Of a DNA stretch of 64,000 nucleotides, positions 27,031-37,199 are shown piece after piece. The notes below the pieces were generated by a model. That model was not told the DNA's origin and ran no database searches. It saw nothing but the letters and a program-made list of their open reading frames with translations. Both the position numbers and the translations under genes were made by a program. Numbering within the stretch: position 1 is the stretch's first letter; each line of letters opens with the position of its first letter. The DNA is taken from NCBI GenBank assembly GCA_902806595.1, contig CADCXC010000041.1, positions 1 through 64,000 of the forward strand. Reading direction: 5' to 3'. The stretch is from Pyrenopolyporus hunteri (Eukaryota > Ascomycota > Sordariomycetes > Xylariales > Hypoxylaceae).

Positions 27031-28772
27031 TTTTATTATTACTTCGTTATTTATTAATATTATCCCTTAAATTATTTAATTTACGTTTTTTATTAAACGG
27101 CGATTTAAATTATAATTTAAATTTAAACGATTTAATATCTTTATTTAACCGTATTTAATGTTTATTATTAACGGGAAATATTAATATTTTTTTAATTTTA
27201 TAAATGTACTTATATTTTTTCGAAATAATATTATATATTTTAAAAAACCCTAATATATTTTTATATAAAATTAATATACGATAAATATTAAAAAAACTTT
27301 AAATAAATTAAATTAAATAATACGTAAAAAAAATATTATAAAAAAGATTTAATTATCGATTATAATAATTAACGAAATATTTTTAATTAATATAATTATT
27401 ATCGAATAATTTTTATATAATATAAATATAAAATACGTATTAAAAATTATTATAATTTATAAACGTTATACGCTTCGAAAATATAAAAAATATCTTTAAA
27501 TCGTAAATATAATGTAAATTATAACGAAAAAAAATCTTATTATATTATTCGTTTCGATTAAAATTATAATTTATTTAACTCGATATATATAAACGCATAT
27601 TATTTCGTGCGAATTAATGTTTAATTTTTTTTTCGCGAAAAAATACGTAATATTTATCGACGAAATAAACGTCCCCGATTAAATAATAATTTATAAATTT
27701 TTATTACCCGCGAAAAAATCTAAGCGTTTTAAAAAATTTAAATACTTTTAATAATTTATTTTTTTTCGAATATATTTAATTTTTAAAAAATATAATAATT
27801 AAATAATTATATTTGTTAAAATTTATTAAAATAATTATTAATAAAAAAAAATATAATAATAAAAAATATATATATACATTCGATGTTTTTTTAAGTTTAT
27901 ATTTTTAATTATATAAATAAAAATAATAAAAAAGTTTTTTAAATTATTTCTCGGAATTTTTTTAACGACGAAAGTTTTTTTAATAATTTAAACGGTTTAA
28001 ACATTTAAAAAAAATATTTTCTATCTCGTAAAATTAAATTATTTTTAACCGAATTAATACGATTATTTTTTTTTCGATTTTTAAATAAATATAAATTATT
28101 CGAAAAGATATTTTCTCCTAATTTTTTATTATTACATTAATAATTTTTAATTACGATATAATAAATATAATATATTAAATAATATAAAATGTTTTCGCCG
28201 TTCGAACCGTCGAAATATAATAATAAACCGTAATTATATTTATAATTTAAATGGGAAATTTCGATTTTTAAAATAATTTAATTATATAAAAAATTTAATA
28301 ATATAATTTTTTTAAAAACGTTTATATTTAAATATTTAAATTTATTAATTTCGACGTTATATATTAATAAAATTAATTTATCGATTAAAAATATTAAATT
28401 AATAATTAAAGATAATATATCGTTAGTCGAATATAATAAGTCGTTAATCGAAAACGGTAAATTATTTAATAAAAAAAACGGGTTAAATTTTTTTATAATC
28501 GTATTAAACGATAAAATATTTTTATTTTTTCCTTTTCCTATTTTTTTTTTTTTTCGATAATATATCGCGTACGTTAAATCGTAAAATTTAAACTTAATTA
28601 CGTTATAAATTTATAAAATATATAAAATTATTTTTAATAATAATTAATTAATAATTTTTATTATTTTATTTAAATATTTAAATAAATATTTAATTTAATT
28701 AATATTTTTTAATATTATATAATTAAATAAAAATATACGTTAAATTATATATATAACTTTAATAGTTAAAAA

Positions 28773-28854
28773 TACGGTGTGTCGCATTATATATTAAATA
28801 GTACGGTAAAATAAAAATGAATGGCGGTTTAACGGTTTCTAAGACTTCGTTCAA
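28773..28854 (-). repeat. Right terminal inverted repeat of the AT-rich block
   Basis: Read on the minus strand this repeats the left end (CCGCCATTCATTTTTATTT, then TACCGTACT, then ATAATGCGACA). Compared with the left copy it carries TT for CC, TATATA for CACATA and A for G, all in the RIP direction. It shows the reverse change at only one site (GACACACCG against GACATACCG). Normal-composition DNA starts directly outside it. Confidence 0.85.
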
Positions 28855-29595
28855 CCTAAATATAAGAAACATAGGTACCTAGTGTAATCTATATGTATAA
28901 TATAGATAGAAAATGCCGGTGCTACTAAGCGCAGCTTGTTTCGACCCCCTCCCCCATCCCTCCCTGAGTCGTGGTCCTACGACGCATCCGCTTTCTAATG
29001 GATCTTGTAGGTCGGGTGTTTTTACTAGGTACCTTAGTTAACTACCAGCAATTCGAAATTGCGATTAGTTCTTTTATAGTTTAGGAACTAATACCCCAGT
29101 TTCAGAAAAGAAGCCGTGCGGAATACACGATGTTCAACCATGGAGCGGAACCGCCGCCTGCACGAACATTCCCAAAACAGGTTGCAAAATAGCCTCTGAT
29201 TGGCTAGGCTTCTGATGCAGGTTAATTCGATCGATCACGCCATATCCTAGAGTCATGTTGCCATTGTTAACAGTAAATGAACTTGTTTATTCTACTGCTA
29301 CAAGCTTAAACAATAGTTTTGTTTCTATTTTTTTAATCTCTCAGTCGTTCTCTTGCCAACAATGCCTTTGATCATGGGACTATTGTTCAGGGAAAGCGGG
29401 AGACAGGAAACAATGTCTTGTCTTGTGGGGAGTTTAAAAATACCCCGTAGCCTGCCCAAACTCCTCCACTCGTCTCACTGAACACCTAAGTCTTATAGCC
29501 GTGGGAATCTAGCAGGAAACGTTTCCTTGAAGATATACTCACTTCTTATATAGATCTACAGACTATCTTACCTAGGTACCTACTCACCGTACATC
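28855..29595. other. Intergenic, element edge to first gene
   Basis: Normal-composition DNA between the right inverted repeat and the start of the GC-rich gene, presumably including that gene's promoter and leader. It contains the palindrome-rich motif TACCTAGGTACC just before the start codon (29570-29583) and an AGGTACC copy near 29030. No coding region or RNA gene is seen. Confidence 0.6.
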
Positions 29596-30348
29596 ATGAT
29601 GTCCATCAGCCTCCCCTGGATCTGCGACAAGTGCGAGCAGCCCGTCGAGCAGAACCTGATCCCCTCGGCGCTGCTGTACTTCGTCAACCCCACGGGGTGG
29701 GCGGACGAGGCCGAGCGGACGGCGGCGGTGGCGTGCAACGACTGCCAGCTGAGCACGCCGGTGGGCGCCATCCAGGCCATCCTGGCCGTGTCCTACGCGC
29801 CCGACGAGCTCTTCACCGCCGAGCTCTTCCAGGAGCTCCTGGCCGAGCTGGCGCTCGCGGACATGCTCGGCCCCGAGGCGGCGGACGGCGCCGTGTGGCC
29901 CAACCTGGTGCGCGCCGCGTTCCGCTGGCGCCACCGCATCCGCCTCGCGGACGTCGCCGAGATGCTCGCGTGGAACGTCGGCGAGGAGGCCGCGGCGTCC
30001 TTCCTCCGCCGCCTCGCGGACCACGCGTACACCGAGAGCCGCGAGGACCTGCTGCGCCGCCGCGTCGAGCTGCGCCAGGACGCCGTGGGCCGCGCCGTCG
30101 AGGGCGTCCTCCTCGCCATGGTCCGCCGCTCCCGCACGGCCGAGGACGTCGAGGCCGTCTACCTCCAGCTCGACACGGAGCAGAACGCGGCCGCGCGCGA
30201 CGCAAACGCCGCCCTGCCGGAGGTCCAGGTGGGTTCCCCCGCCACGTGGTTCCCGGGCATCGAGTACTCGGAGTGTGGTGAGGAGAGCGTTGAGAGCAGC
30301 GTTCAGGATGAGGTTGAGGAGTGGAGCGATGCGTCCTCGGTGTCCTGA
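29596..30348 (+). CDS. GC-rich orphan protein with N-terminal zinc-ribbon-like CxxC pair
   Basis: A single-exon frame of 250 codons starts at the first of two adjacent ATGs. Codon third positions are almost all G or C, and this runs through the whole gene, so it is very likely coding. Residues 10-50 contain two CxxC pairs (CDKC and CNDC) 33 residues apart, which could bind one zinc ion. The middle is Ala/Leu/Arg-rich and predicted helical (LFQELLAELALADMLG, LADVAEMLAW), and the tail is acidic and Ser-rich (EEWSDASSVS). I do not recognise the family. A transcription- or ubiquitin-related adaptor is possible but unsupported. It is the first gene beside the A+T-rich block and has one of the highest G+C contents in the window, a sharp contrast over 750 bp. 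The start at 29599 is equally possible. Confidence 0.7.
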   Translation: MMSISLPWICDKCEQPVEQNLIPSALLYFVNPTGWADEAERTAAVACNDCQLSTPVGAIQAILAVSYAPDELFTAELFQELLAELALADMLGPEAADGAVWPNLVRAAFRWRHRIRLADVAEMLAWNVGEEAAASFLRRLADHAYTESREDLLRRRVELRQDAVGRAVEGVLLAMVRRSRTAEDVEAVYLQLDTEQNAAARDANAALPEVQVGSPATWFPGIEYSECGEESVESSVQDEVEEWSDASSVS

Positions 30349-32012
30349 GAGGATCTGACCTAACTTATCCTCGGTAGGCAGCTAGGTACTACCGCCGGGA
30401 TGTTGGGGACGCTGATTGAGTGATTGGGTGTTGTGTTTATGCTGACGGCGTGTTTTAGAATCTACTCGCATACGCTATCTATAATAGCGACGATACCGTA
30501 GATAGGTGCGTAGCGTCTGTTTTCATTTCCTGGGGCGATGATATACATAATACACTCCTGAGCTTGGTAGAGCTACTATGATTACCATGATTCGCTACTA
30601 GAACTAAATATATAGGTACTCGAGTCTTTACGGTAATGAATAGGGAGACAAGAAAAGGGGTGAAAAAAAAAATAGGGGGTTTGAATTTACATCGCGTAAG
30701 TACGATACCTTAGGTTAAGTATTAACACTAATACCAATTATTATACATATGCCAAAAGAGTTCTTCGTATATTTCTACTTAGGTACCTAATTACCTTGTC
30801 TATCTTGTGATCACTGCCCCTTATTTTATGACTTATCTAGAAGCTACAGAGGCAGGGCCGTATCCTGTCACCTACTATTACCCAAACTAATTCGTAATAT
30901 TAGTATGTGCGTAATTTGTATCACGAAATTTCCTCCGTTAACTGTGTGATAGTAGCCGAGAGCAATGACATATAGATAATGATGATTTAGACAGTTTTTG
31001 AGCTAATCAGGTTCCAATGTCTCGATGATGTAGCTCCTCAACGTCCCCTCGAATCCTCTGCGTCCAATGAGTTCCCGCGATACAGTAAAGCAAAACCAGC
31101 TTCCTACGTCCTGATTATAGGCAGTAGGCCTGATTCCTGGCAGCGGGAGACCACGTCGAGACGATCGGACGAAACGCTGCGGCACGTTTCCTCCCTGGTT
31201 TCCTAACATCGCCGACTCTTGTAATACTAGACTAAGTCGATCTTCACCACGACAACTTCTGATGTCACGTCATAGGGGATTTCCTCCTCGTTGGGCTGGC
31301 TATATTAGCATGGGTTCGTCAACTGGTAAGCTTTCGATACGAATGAAGTAATCCATCGTAATGCTGCGTAGATGCTTGTGGAGTTCTGTCGATGTCATTA
31401 TAAGCTATGTGGGTCGAGGTCGTCTCTCCAACCTCTGTTCCCAGATCTAGCAGACCCCCAGGGGACGATAGTCGCTACATTTGGTTTAGCGGAACAGTGC
31501 CTTGGGATTGGTACGGTATTATGTAGGTATTATACGTGTCTAGAATCATCTGGACCGTGTCTCACTTCTCTACGCTGCTCGGTTAGGCAATGAATTGTCT
31601 GTCCTATATCGGTTGAGTAATATGTTGACCCTAAAGTCATTTACCGACGTAAGTTTCTTGATTGATGCCATCCTGTCCGGGTGCTAATGGTTTCGATGAC
31701 TGGTTATGTGTAACCAAGGTCACCTATGCTTGTCCCATAACTAACGTACGAGACTATACCAGAATAAAATAAGGTGCTGGCATGCAATCTCACAAAACTG
31801 TAGACAAGAGTACTGTACAATAATTTTAGACGTTTTTCACTCCTCTATAAGTGATTTGTCGCTTATCTAGCATAGCCCCAACCTAGAGCGAGGCATCACA
31901 ACAGGTACCTCATATAACTCTACCGAGCACATCGAGATCGGAATTACTCGATGTACGCAAAACGCCACCCATGATTTAAATGAAGCGCTCGCTTGTTTTG
32001 AGCGCCGGCCTC
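30349..32012. other. Intergenic stretch, no gene seen
   Basis: About 1.7 kb of mixed composition between a + strand gene and a - strand gene, so it should hold both 3' ends. Short frames exist on both strands, but none shows a domain, splice structure or codon bias. There is one AGGTACCT copy near 30781. Confidence 0.5.
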
Positions 32013-33218
32013 CTATTTGGATCCACTCCTCTCTACCGCCGTCTTGATATGCTTCGAGTGTAATTCCTCGACGGCTGGTATAATCAAACTCTCGATCTCC
32101 ATCTCAGGCTCGCCCTCCGGTAGCGTCGCAGGGTCGAGCGGCTCGTTAGCCCCGCTCTTCTGCTCTGCGGAGCCAACCAGCTCCTCGGTCCCCGTCAGCG
32201 TCTTCTTGCGTCGGTTGATGGGGACGCGGATCCACTTGTCCTCCCGGCCAGGGGAGACGAACACGACTTCCCACTTGCGCGTGGAAAGGAGGTTTCCGAT
32301 GACGAGGTGGTGCTGATATCGCTCGAGCGAGTATCTGGCCTTGTGGACGAGGATTTTCGGGTCTGTTTCCAGTTTGAACGACACTATCATGCCCTCGGGC
32401 GCCCAGCCGTCAACAAGGTTCTTGAGAAATTTGGGCACGGGGTCCAGGTCGACGATAAGGCGCTTGCTCCGCGGTACGGCCGGCGACGAATCAAAGTTGT
32501 CAAAGGTCTCATCATCTTGGTTGGATGGCTCCACGGGTTCCTTTGTGAGGGTCGTAGGCCCTTGCTTCTTGATTAACTCTGCGACGTCGGTGCTCTGGAT
32601 TTTGTGCTCCGACATGCGGTCTGCCGGCACAAAGAAATCGCTCACTGCTGCCGCGAGGTACAGCAGACCGTTGGGTCCTAGCGGGCGCATCAGCTGCGCT
32701 ACAGCCCGCAGCTCGTGCAGGTAGTCGGTGATGGTGACGAACGGTAACATCAGGAGGAGGTTTTGCTTCTTGGCGGCGTTATACTTGCGCAGCACGCGCA
32801 ACATCTTATCCTGATGCTCCGGGTTCGCGACGACGCTGCCATCGGGGTTCTCGTGTAGAAAATCCAAGAAACAACTGGTAGAGTGACTGTAGTGCCGGCT
32901 GTACGGCAAGAGACTGAATTGACGGTGCAGGAAGATTACGGCGTACCCGGACTCGAGAAAGTACTCCGCGGATGTGGCGCCTCGTGTGCCGGCGCTAAAG
33001 TTATCAATAAAGCGGACTGTTTGCTTTTCAAGCGGCACGGTGGTCCCGCCTGAGGTGACGAGAACAACACGCCTGTCTGCCGCTGCGTGTTGATTTATAA
33101 ACGATTCCGCGGCTTGGATGTGCTGTGGTAAGGCTTTAGGAGGCGGGTTGGAGCTGAAGTATGCATTTTCAACCACATCATGCGAGGAGGTGGATGTGTT
33201 GGTGGTATTGCTTGACAT
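32013..33218 (-). CDS. CAB2: Phosphopantothenate-cysteine ligase (CAB2/CoaB type)
   Basis: Joins 4'-phosphopantothenate to cysteine with a nucleotide triphosphate, the second step of coenzyme A synthesis in the cytosol. The 401-residue product has the eukaryotic CoaB signature: VVLVTSGGTTVPLE (51-64), RFIDNFSAGTRG (69-80), AAAVSDFFVP (189-198) and, later, VDLDPVPKFL and VSFKLETD. Length fits the family (yeast Cab2 is about 365). I chose the ATG at 33218 (MSSNTTNTS, A at -3) because it sits a suitable distance before the conserved core. An in-frame ATG at 33374 would add 52 Ser/Thr/Gln-rich residues, and the frame stays open to 33536, so a longer form is possible. No intron is needed. Single transcription unit; the next gene to the right is on the same strand 1.7 kb away. 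Confidence 0.93.
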   Translation of the reverse strand: MSSNTTNTSTSSHDVVENAYFSSNPPPKALPQHIQAAESFINQHAAADRRVVLVTSGGTTVPLEKQTVRFIDNFSAGTRGATSAEYFLESGYAVIFLHRQFSLLPYSRHYSHSTSCFLDFLHENPDGSVVANPEHQDKMLRVLRKYNAAKKQNLLLMLPFVTITDYLHELRAVAQLMRPLGPNGLLYLAAAVSDFFVPADRMSEHKIQSTDVAELIKKQGPTTLTKEPVEPSNQDDETFDNFDSSPAVPRSKRLIVDLDPVPKFLKNLVDGWAPEGMIVSFKLETDPKILVHKARYSLERYQHHLVIGNLLSTRKWEVVFVSPGREDKWIRVPINRRKKTLTGTEELVGSAEQKSGANEPLDPATLPEGEPEMEIESLIIPAVEELHSKHIKTAVERSGSK

Positions 33219-34963
33219 TGTCTCTTGGCTGTCAAGGGAGGATATAGATGGGGATCTGGAAGGAAAACGAGTTTGCGCTAAGTTGAATGTGAGACTTAGG
33301 CTAGATGGTAGATCTTGTTCCCTTCCAAGCTGGAGGGGGTTCTGGGTAACTGAATCTGGGGTCTGTGATACCATCGTGTTAGTGAGAGACGTAGTACAGA
33401 TTGTGACACAGGTGGAGCAGATGCAGCAATGCAGCGGAGTATTAATGTATGATATATATGTTAAGGAGGGTTCATAAGACTTAATAATGTTATAAGGAAC
33501 AATTGTTAGACGAAAGGATATAACACTGATACACATATGCCGTAGAAGATGGCGCGGAATGGGTCTGGCTGGTGGCTATCACCGGCACTCCGGGGGACTT
33601 AGACGAGACCTCGGCCCCCGGCTCCTTTTTAAGACAGCCACGCGGAGGGCCGCTTGTCCGGCATGAGACTAATAAGAGACGATACAACGCGTGTTGGGAC
33701 TGCGCTGCTTCTTTATCCCATGTCGATTGAATCCCCCGAGTTCAATGTATAAGACCACGATGAAAAAAATATAGATAGAGACTTACAATACTGGTAATTT
33801 GATGACCGAGGTGGGTTCTGTCGGTAGTGTGAAAATTGCCGCAAAATCGGTTGAGGGTTTTTGGCGGGATGAGGCTTGTGATTCTTGGACGAGACGTCGG
33901 AGATAATTGGATGCGATATTGTTAAAAGCACGGGTTAAGGCAGGTACCTACAGGTATGTACTGCACAGTTACACGAACCAGCCCAGCCCAGGTCAGTCTC
34001 AGCTAGGGCGAGATTAGGGTGGCAGGGTGGCTAACGAACGATCGATAGGTACATACATGTACTAAATCGATACAGTAATAGCGGAACTGTTGGCCTTCGC
34101 CGCTGACGTGAGTTCCCTGTGGGGTTTTGCATCGGGTGAAGGGATCAACGCTGATTCTCAGGCCCAGAGGAGAGGAAATGGGGCTTCGTGCGGAGACCCC
34201 CCTGTAAGTCTCTTTGTATGTGTCCAAGTACCTAGGTACCTATACTATGACTTCGTGCCTATAAGATCTACCCAATTTCTAGATCATAGATCGCGATTTC
34301 CATATCATTCTGTAGTCATTGCTCGTATTTCCTTTACTGCCTGTTCGACAATGCGATAGTTTAACTATAACACTTCAGGTTACTATGTCGTTTGTATTGT
34401 ACCTAGGACACCAATCACTAAGCGCCAATTAGGCGTGTGCTCCAATAGGCCGTTTACCTTACACCCACTATAGGTAGGTACTTAGCTACAGGTCTTACTA
34501 TACAAAACTCACTTACAAGAAAATACCGACCTTGATATTACTATTCAACTCAACTCAATTATCTTACAGGCTGAGTCTTCCATATTATGGCATGTTAAAT
34601 GTTTACTTTGGTAGGTATGTTAGGTAAAGATTGTTATTAATTATCCTGAGTAATTAATGCTTGCTCGTCCGAGATTACCTAGGTAGCTAACTACCTGGGG
34701 CCCTTTAGAATATGGCCCTAAACCCCTATCAAAGACCCTCTATCGTAATATATACAAAGTCTAAAACGTCTACGTCTAAATATATACCTCAGTTTTAGTT
34801 AACCAATTTCTCTGTGAACCCAATATAACTTTTCCCGCCCCCCTTTGTGTGCCCTGCCCTGAAACTTAATTCGTAAGACTGATCCGACGTAGAGTCCCCT
34901 CTCCAGTAACCCAAGCGTATCTCGTAAAACATCTCCGGGTTAGGTAGCTGTACCTACCACCAT
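33219..34963. other. Intergenic: CAB2 upstream region and MFS gene 3' side
   Basis: Both neighbours are on the minus strand, so the left part is the CAB2 promoter/leader and the right part the 3' flank of the transporter gene. The 33219-33536 part stays in frame with CAB2. Palindromic motifs occur (GTACCTAGGTACC at 34229-34241, TACCTAGGTA at 34677-34686). No other gene is seen. Confidence 0.5.
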
Positions 34964-36435
34964 TTAGAAATTAGTCCAAGGTAACCACCCTACTTTCGCA
35001 GCCTTGGACGCGTATATCGCGATGACGGAAATTATCTGGGTGATTCCAGTAAAGACAATAAGGCCCCAATAGCTACCATGCGTAGCCTTGACGATGGAGC
35101 CTGCAACGGGAAGGCTAAGAAGGACGGCTATAGAAACGATGGTGTAGCAGGTGGCATAGTATCGGCCATAGTGCTGCGTATGGCACAGCTTTCCTACACA
35201 GACCGGCGTGAGGCCAATGTTGTTCCCGGTCGAGAACCCGAACATGACAGCAAATAAGACTAAACCGGCTGTCGTGTGGCCGAACGGCAGCCACACAACA
35301 TAGCACGCAATGATCGTGAGACAGAGCGAGATCATATTTGTGTTGAAAGCACCGATCTTATCCGCCCACCAGCCGGGTAATGCGCGTCCGAATACCGACG
35401 CCGCATTGAGAATAGGTAAGATTTGGAAGGCGAACTTCTCACTAAAACCGTTCGCCAGAGCATAACTGGAAATATAGGCGAGCGGGATGAAGAGCCCGAA
35501 TTCCAGGAAGAAGATGCCGATGGTGAGGAGCAGGAAGGCCTTCTCCTTCATAATGCGAAAGTCCGGGTGCGGGCTCGCATTCTTGGCCGGCGGCAGCCGC
35601 TTTCTAACTAGAAGACTTGAGAAGATGAGTAGGACAAGGCATATGAATCCGAGGATGCGAATGGTCCATCCCCATCCCACCTTGCCGAAGAGGTTTTGCA
35701 TTATTAGTGGAAAGACTACACCACCTACCCCGCCACCCGTGCTCGCGAGCCCCGAGGCGAAGCCACGGCGCTCACGGAAAAAGTGTCCTATGGCTGTGAG
35801 GCACGGAGTGAATAGTAATGACGTTGCTACCCCATTAAGGATACCCCAGCTCAGCATAAAGTGCCAGTATTCTGAATTAAGGTCAGCATATGCGCCGAAA
35901 CTCTATAGGAAAGGAGGGGGGGAGGGGAGAAGGTAGGCAACATACCTGTGCAGATACTCAACAGCATACAGCTCGCGACAACAGCGAGACCACCCGGCCC
36001 AACCAACCATCTAGGACCGTACCTATCAAAAAGGGGGCCGATATAGACACCGCAGAGGAAACACAAAGCCGTGTACAGAGAGAATATCCACCCAATGGTG
36101 CCCTCGTCGTAATTAGACAGCTGATGCGTCGCGATATACGTCTGGAGCGTTGCAATGCTGTTCATAAGCCCCAGGGAAGCGAGGAGGCCACACCATGACC
36201 CTAGGACGACGAGCCATGCCTCGAGACCGCCTTCGGGATATGTTTCGTCTCCGAGAAGAGTCTCCCTCCCGGTATTAGTATTAGTCCTATTAGGAAGCTG
36301 ACCTTCCTCCTGCGCAAGTACGTCTGGCTTCTGGTTCTCGTCGAAGTAACCTTCGTCTTTTTCCAGGTAGGCCGGCTCTGGAGTCTCTATCATAGGAGAC
36401 TGCTGCGGGAAGTCTTCAGATTTTTCCGTGTCCAT
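34964..36435 (-). CDS. MFS monocarboxylate-type transporter, two exons
   Basis: A plasma-membrane permease of the fungal monocarboxylate transporter-like group of the major facilitator superfamily. Exons are 36435-35946 and 35871-34964. The 74-nt intron (GTATGT ... CTGAC ... TTCAG) gives a seamless frame and 465 residues. A near acceptor at about 35892 would break the frame. An acidic cytosolic N-terminus of about 70 residues precedes PEGGLEAWLVVLGSW, the usual MCT entry into TM1. The TM2-3 loop FDRYGPRW and the FFRERRGFASGLASTGGGVG segment after TM4 are family hallmarks, and about 12 hydrophobic segments are visible overall. The substrate cannot be read from the sequence; relatives move monocarboxylates, riboflavin or unknown metabolites. 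Not part of a recognisable cluster. Confidence 0.88.
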
Positions 36436-37199
36436 GGCTAACCAAAATCTATTTTAATTAGGTGAGACTGGGCTATACCGAATGCTATCGAAAGAATCTC
36501 CTTAAGGGCCATGGCTCTTTAATCTTTATAGGCGGTACGCATACGAACTATTTAATAATACCAGCACAGCACAGCACAGCACGCAAGGCCAGACCCAGAT
36601 GTTGGAAACGCTGAAGCATCGATGACTATTCTGGATCCACATTAGCGTTCGATATCGACCGAGACCCAGGAATATCAAGGTTACCATCCGTCCTCGGAGG
36701 CAACAGACCGCACTTTGCTAGCCCCGCCGAAACCCACTTTGGCCCCTCGTCAGGACAAAGGCGTGATATCACACACTTTTCTTGCATTAAGATTACGTCT
36801 CCAAAACTCGTACTATGCGACCACCCTAGAAGCCCGTTACCTCCACCGAAGCTTCGAACCCACGATCTGCCCTGAGCGGAGTGATGGTGATACCCAAGGC
36901 CCCAGACTTAGGTATCCATAGCCTGCAGGCCGTTGATAAGCTATCCGTCTTCCCCCTTACCAGGCACCCTTCGTGTTTGTCTGTCGTAGGACACGGATAG
37001 CGACCGAGGAACGGCACGTCCCTCCTTCGAAGGAGCTAGATCCTAACCGGGGATTTTTTAGTCAGAGTATTACCCGGGCTCCATGCACGTTATCTGTATC
37101 CATGGCGTTTGACGGAGAGAGCGCTGCACGTCCCAGCTAATAGGGACCGATCGGACGCCAGAAGCCACCCGCGTAAATAGGGCCGTACGGTTAAAAGCG
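36436..37199. other. Intergenic between MFS gene and wbp11-like gene
   Basis: Holds the MFS gene promoter and the 3' flank of the next gene. A short (CAGCA)n run lies near 36563-36582. A B-box-like GGGTTCGAAGC on the minus strand (around 36850-36862) is not backed by a tRNA fold. Nothing else supported. Confidence 0.5.

Larger units (their letters stand above)
1174..28854. mobile_element. 27.7-kb TIR-bounded, RIP-saturated AT-rich block
   Basis: Base composition changes abruptly at both ends. Lines I counted inside have roughly 5-22% G+C, against about 45-55% outside. Cytosine is kept almost only before G, and CA and TG are very rare, which is the end state expected when RIP has converted CpA (and here also CpT and CpC) in repeated DNA. 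The block begins and ends with matching inverted repeats, so the outermost layer is probably one TIR-type element. No open reading frame of note exists inside. Nested solo LTR-like repeats and minisatellites are annotated separately. A clear target-site duplication for the whole block was not found. Alternatives are a small DNA transposon enlarged by nested insertions, or part of a heterochromatic island. Its original coding content is unknown. Confidence 0.6.

Noticed and set aside
1200..28800. AT-rich block as a mitochondrial DNA insertion
   Set aside because: No mitochondrial genes are visible, and the near loss of CA/TG with kept CpG is a RIP pattern, not mitochondrial composition.
1200..28800. 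AT-rich block as a regional centromere
   Set aside because: Centromeres of related fungi are AT-rich and RIPped, but they are usually larger and not closed by matched inverted repeats. Only CENP-A mapping could decide, so it is not claimed.
29584..30281. Long frames on the opposite strand and in other frames of the GC-rich gene
   Set aside because: They are shadows caused by the lack of AT-rich stop codons. Arg/Gly/Pro-rich translations without domains, whereas the chosen frame has G/C at third positions.
36826..36910. Minus-strand GGGTTCGAAGC resembling a tRNA T-arm
   Set aside because: The bases after the loop do not pair with the stem, and no acceptor or anticodon arm can be formed.
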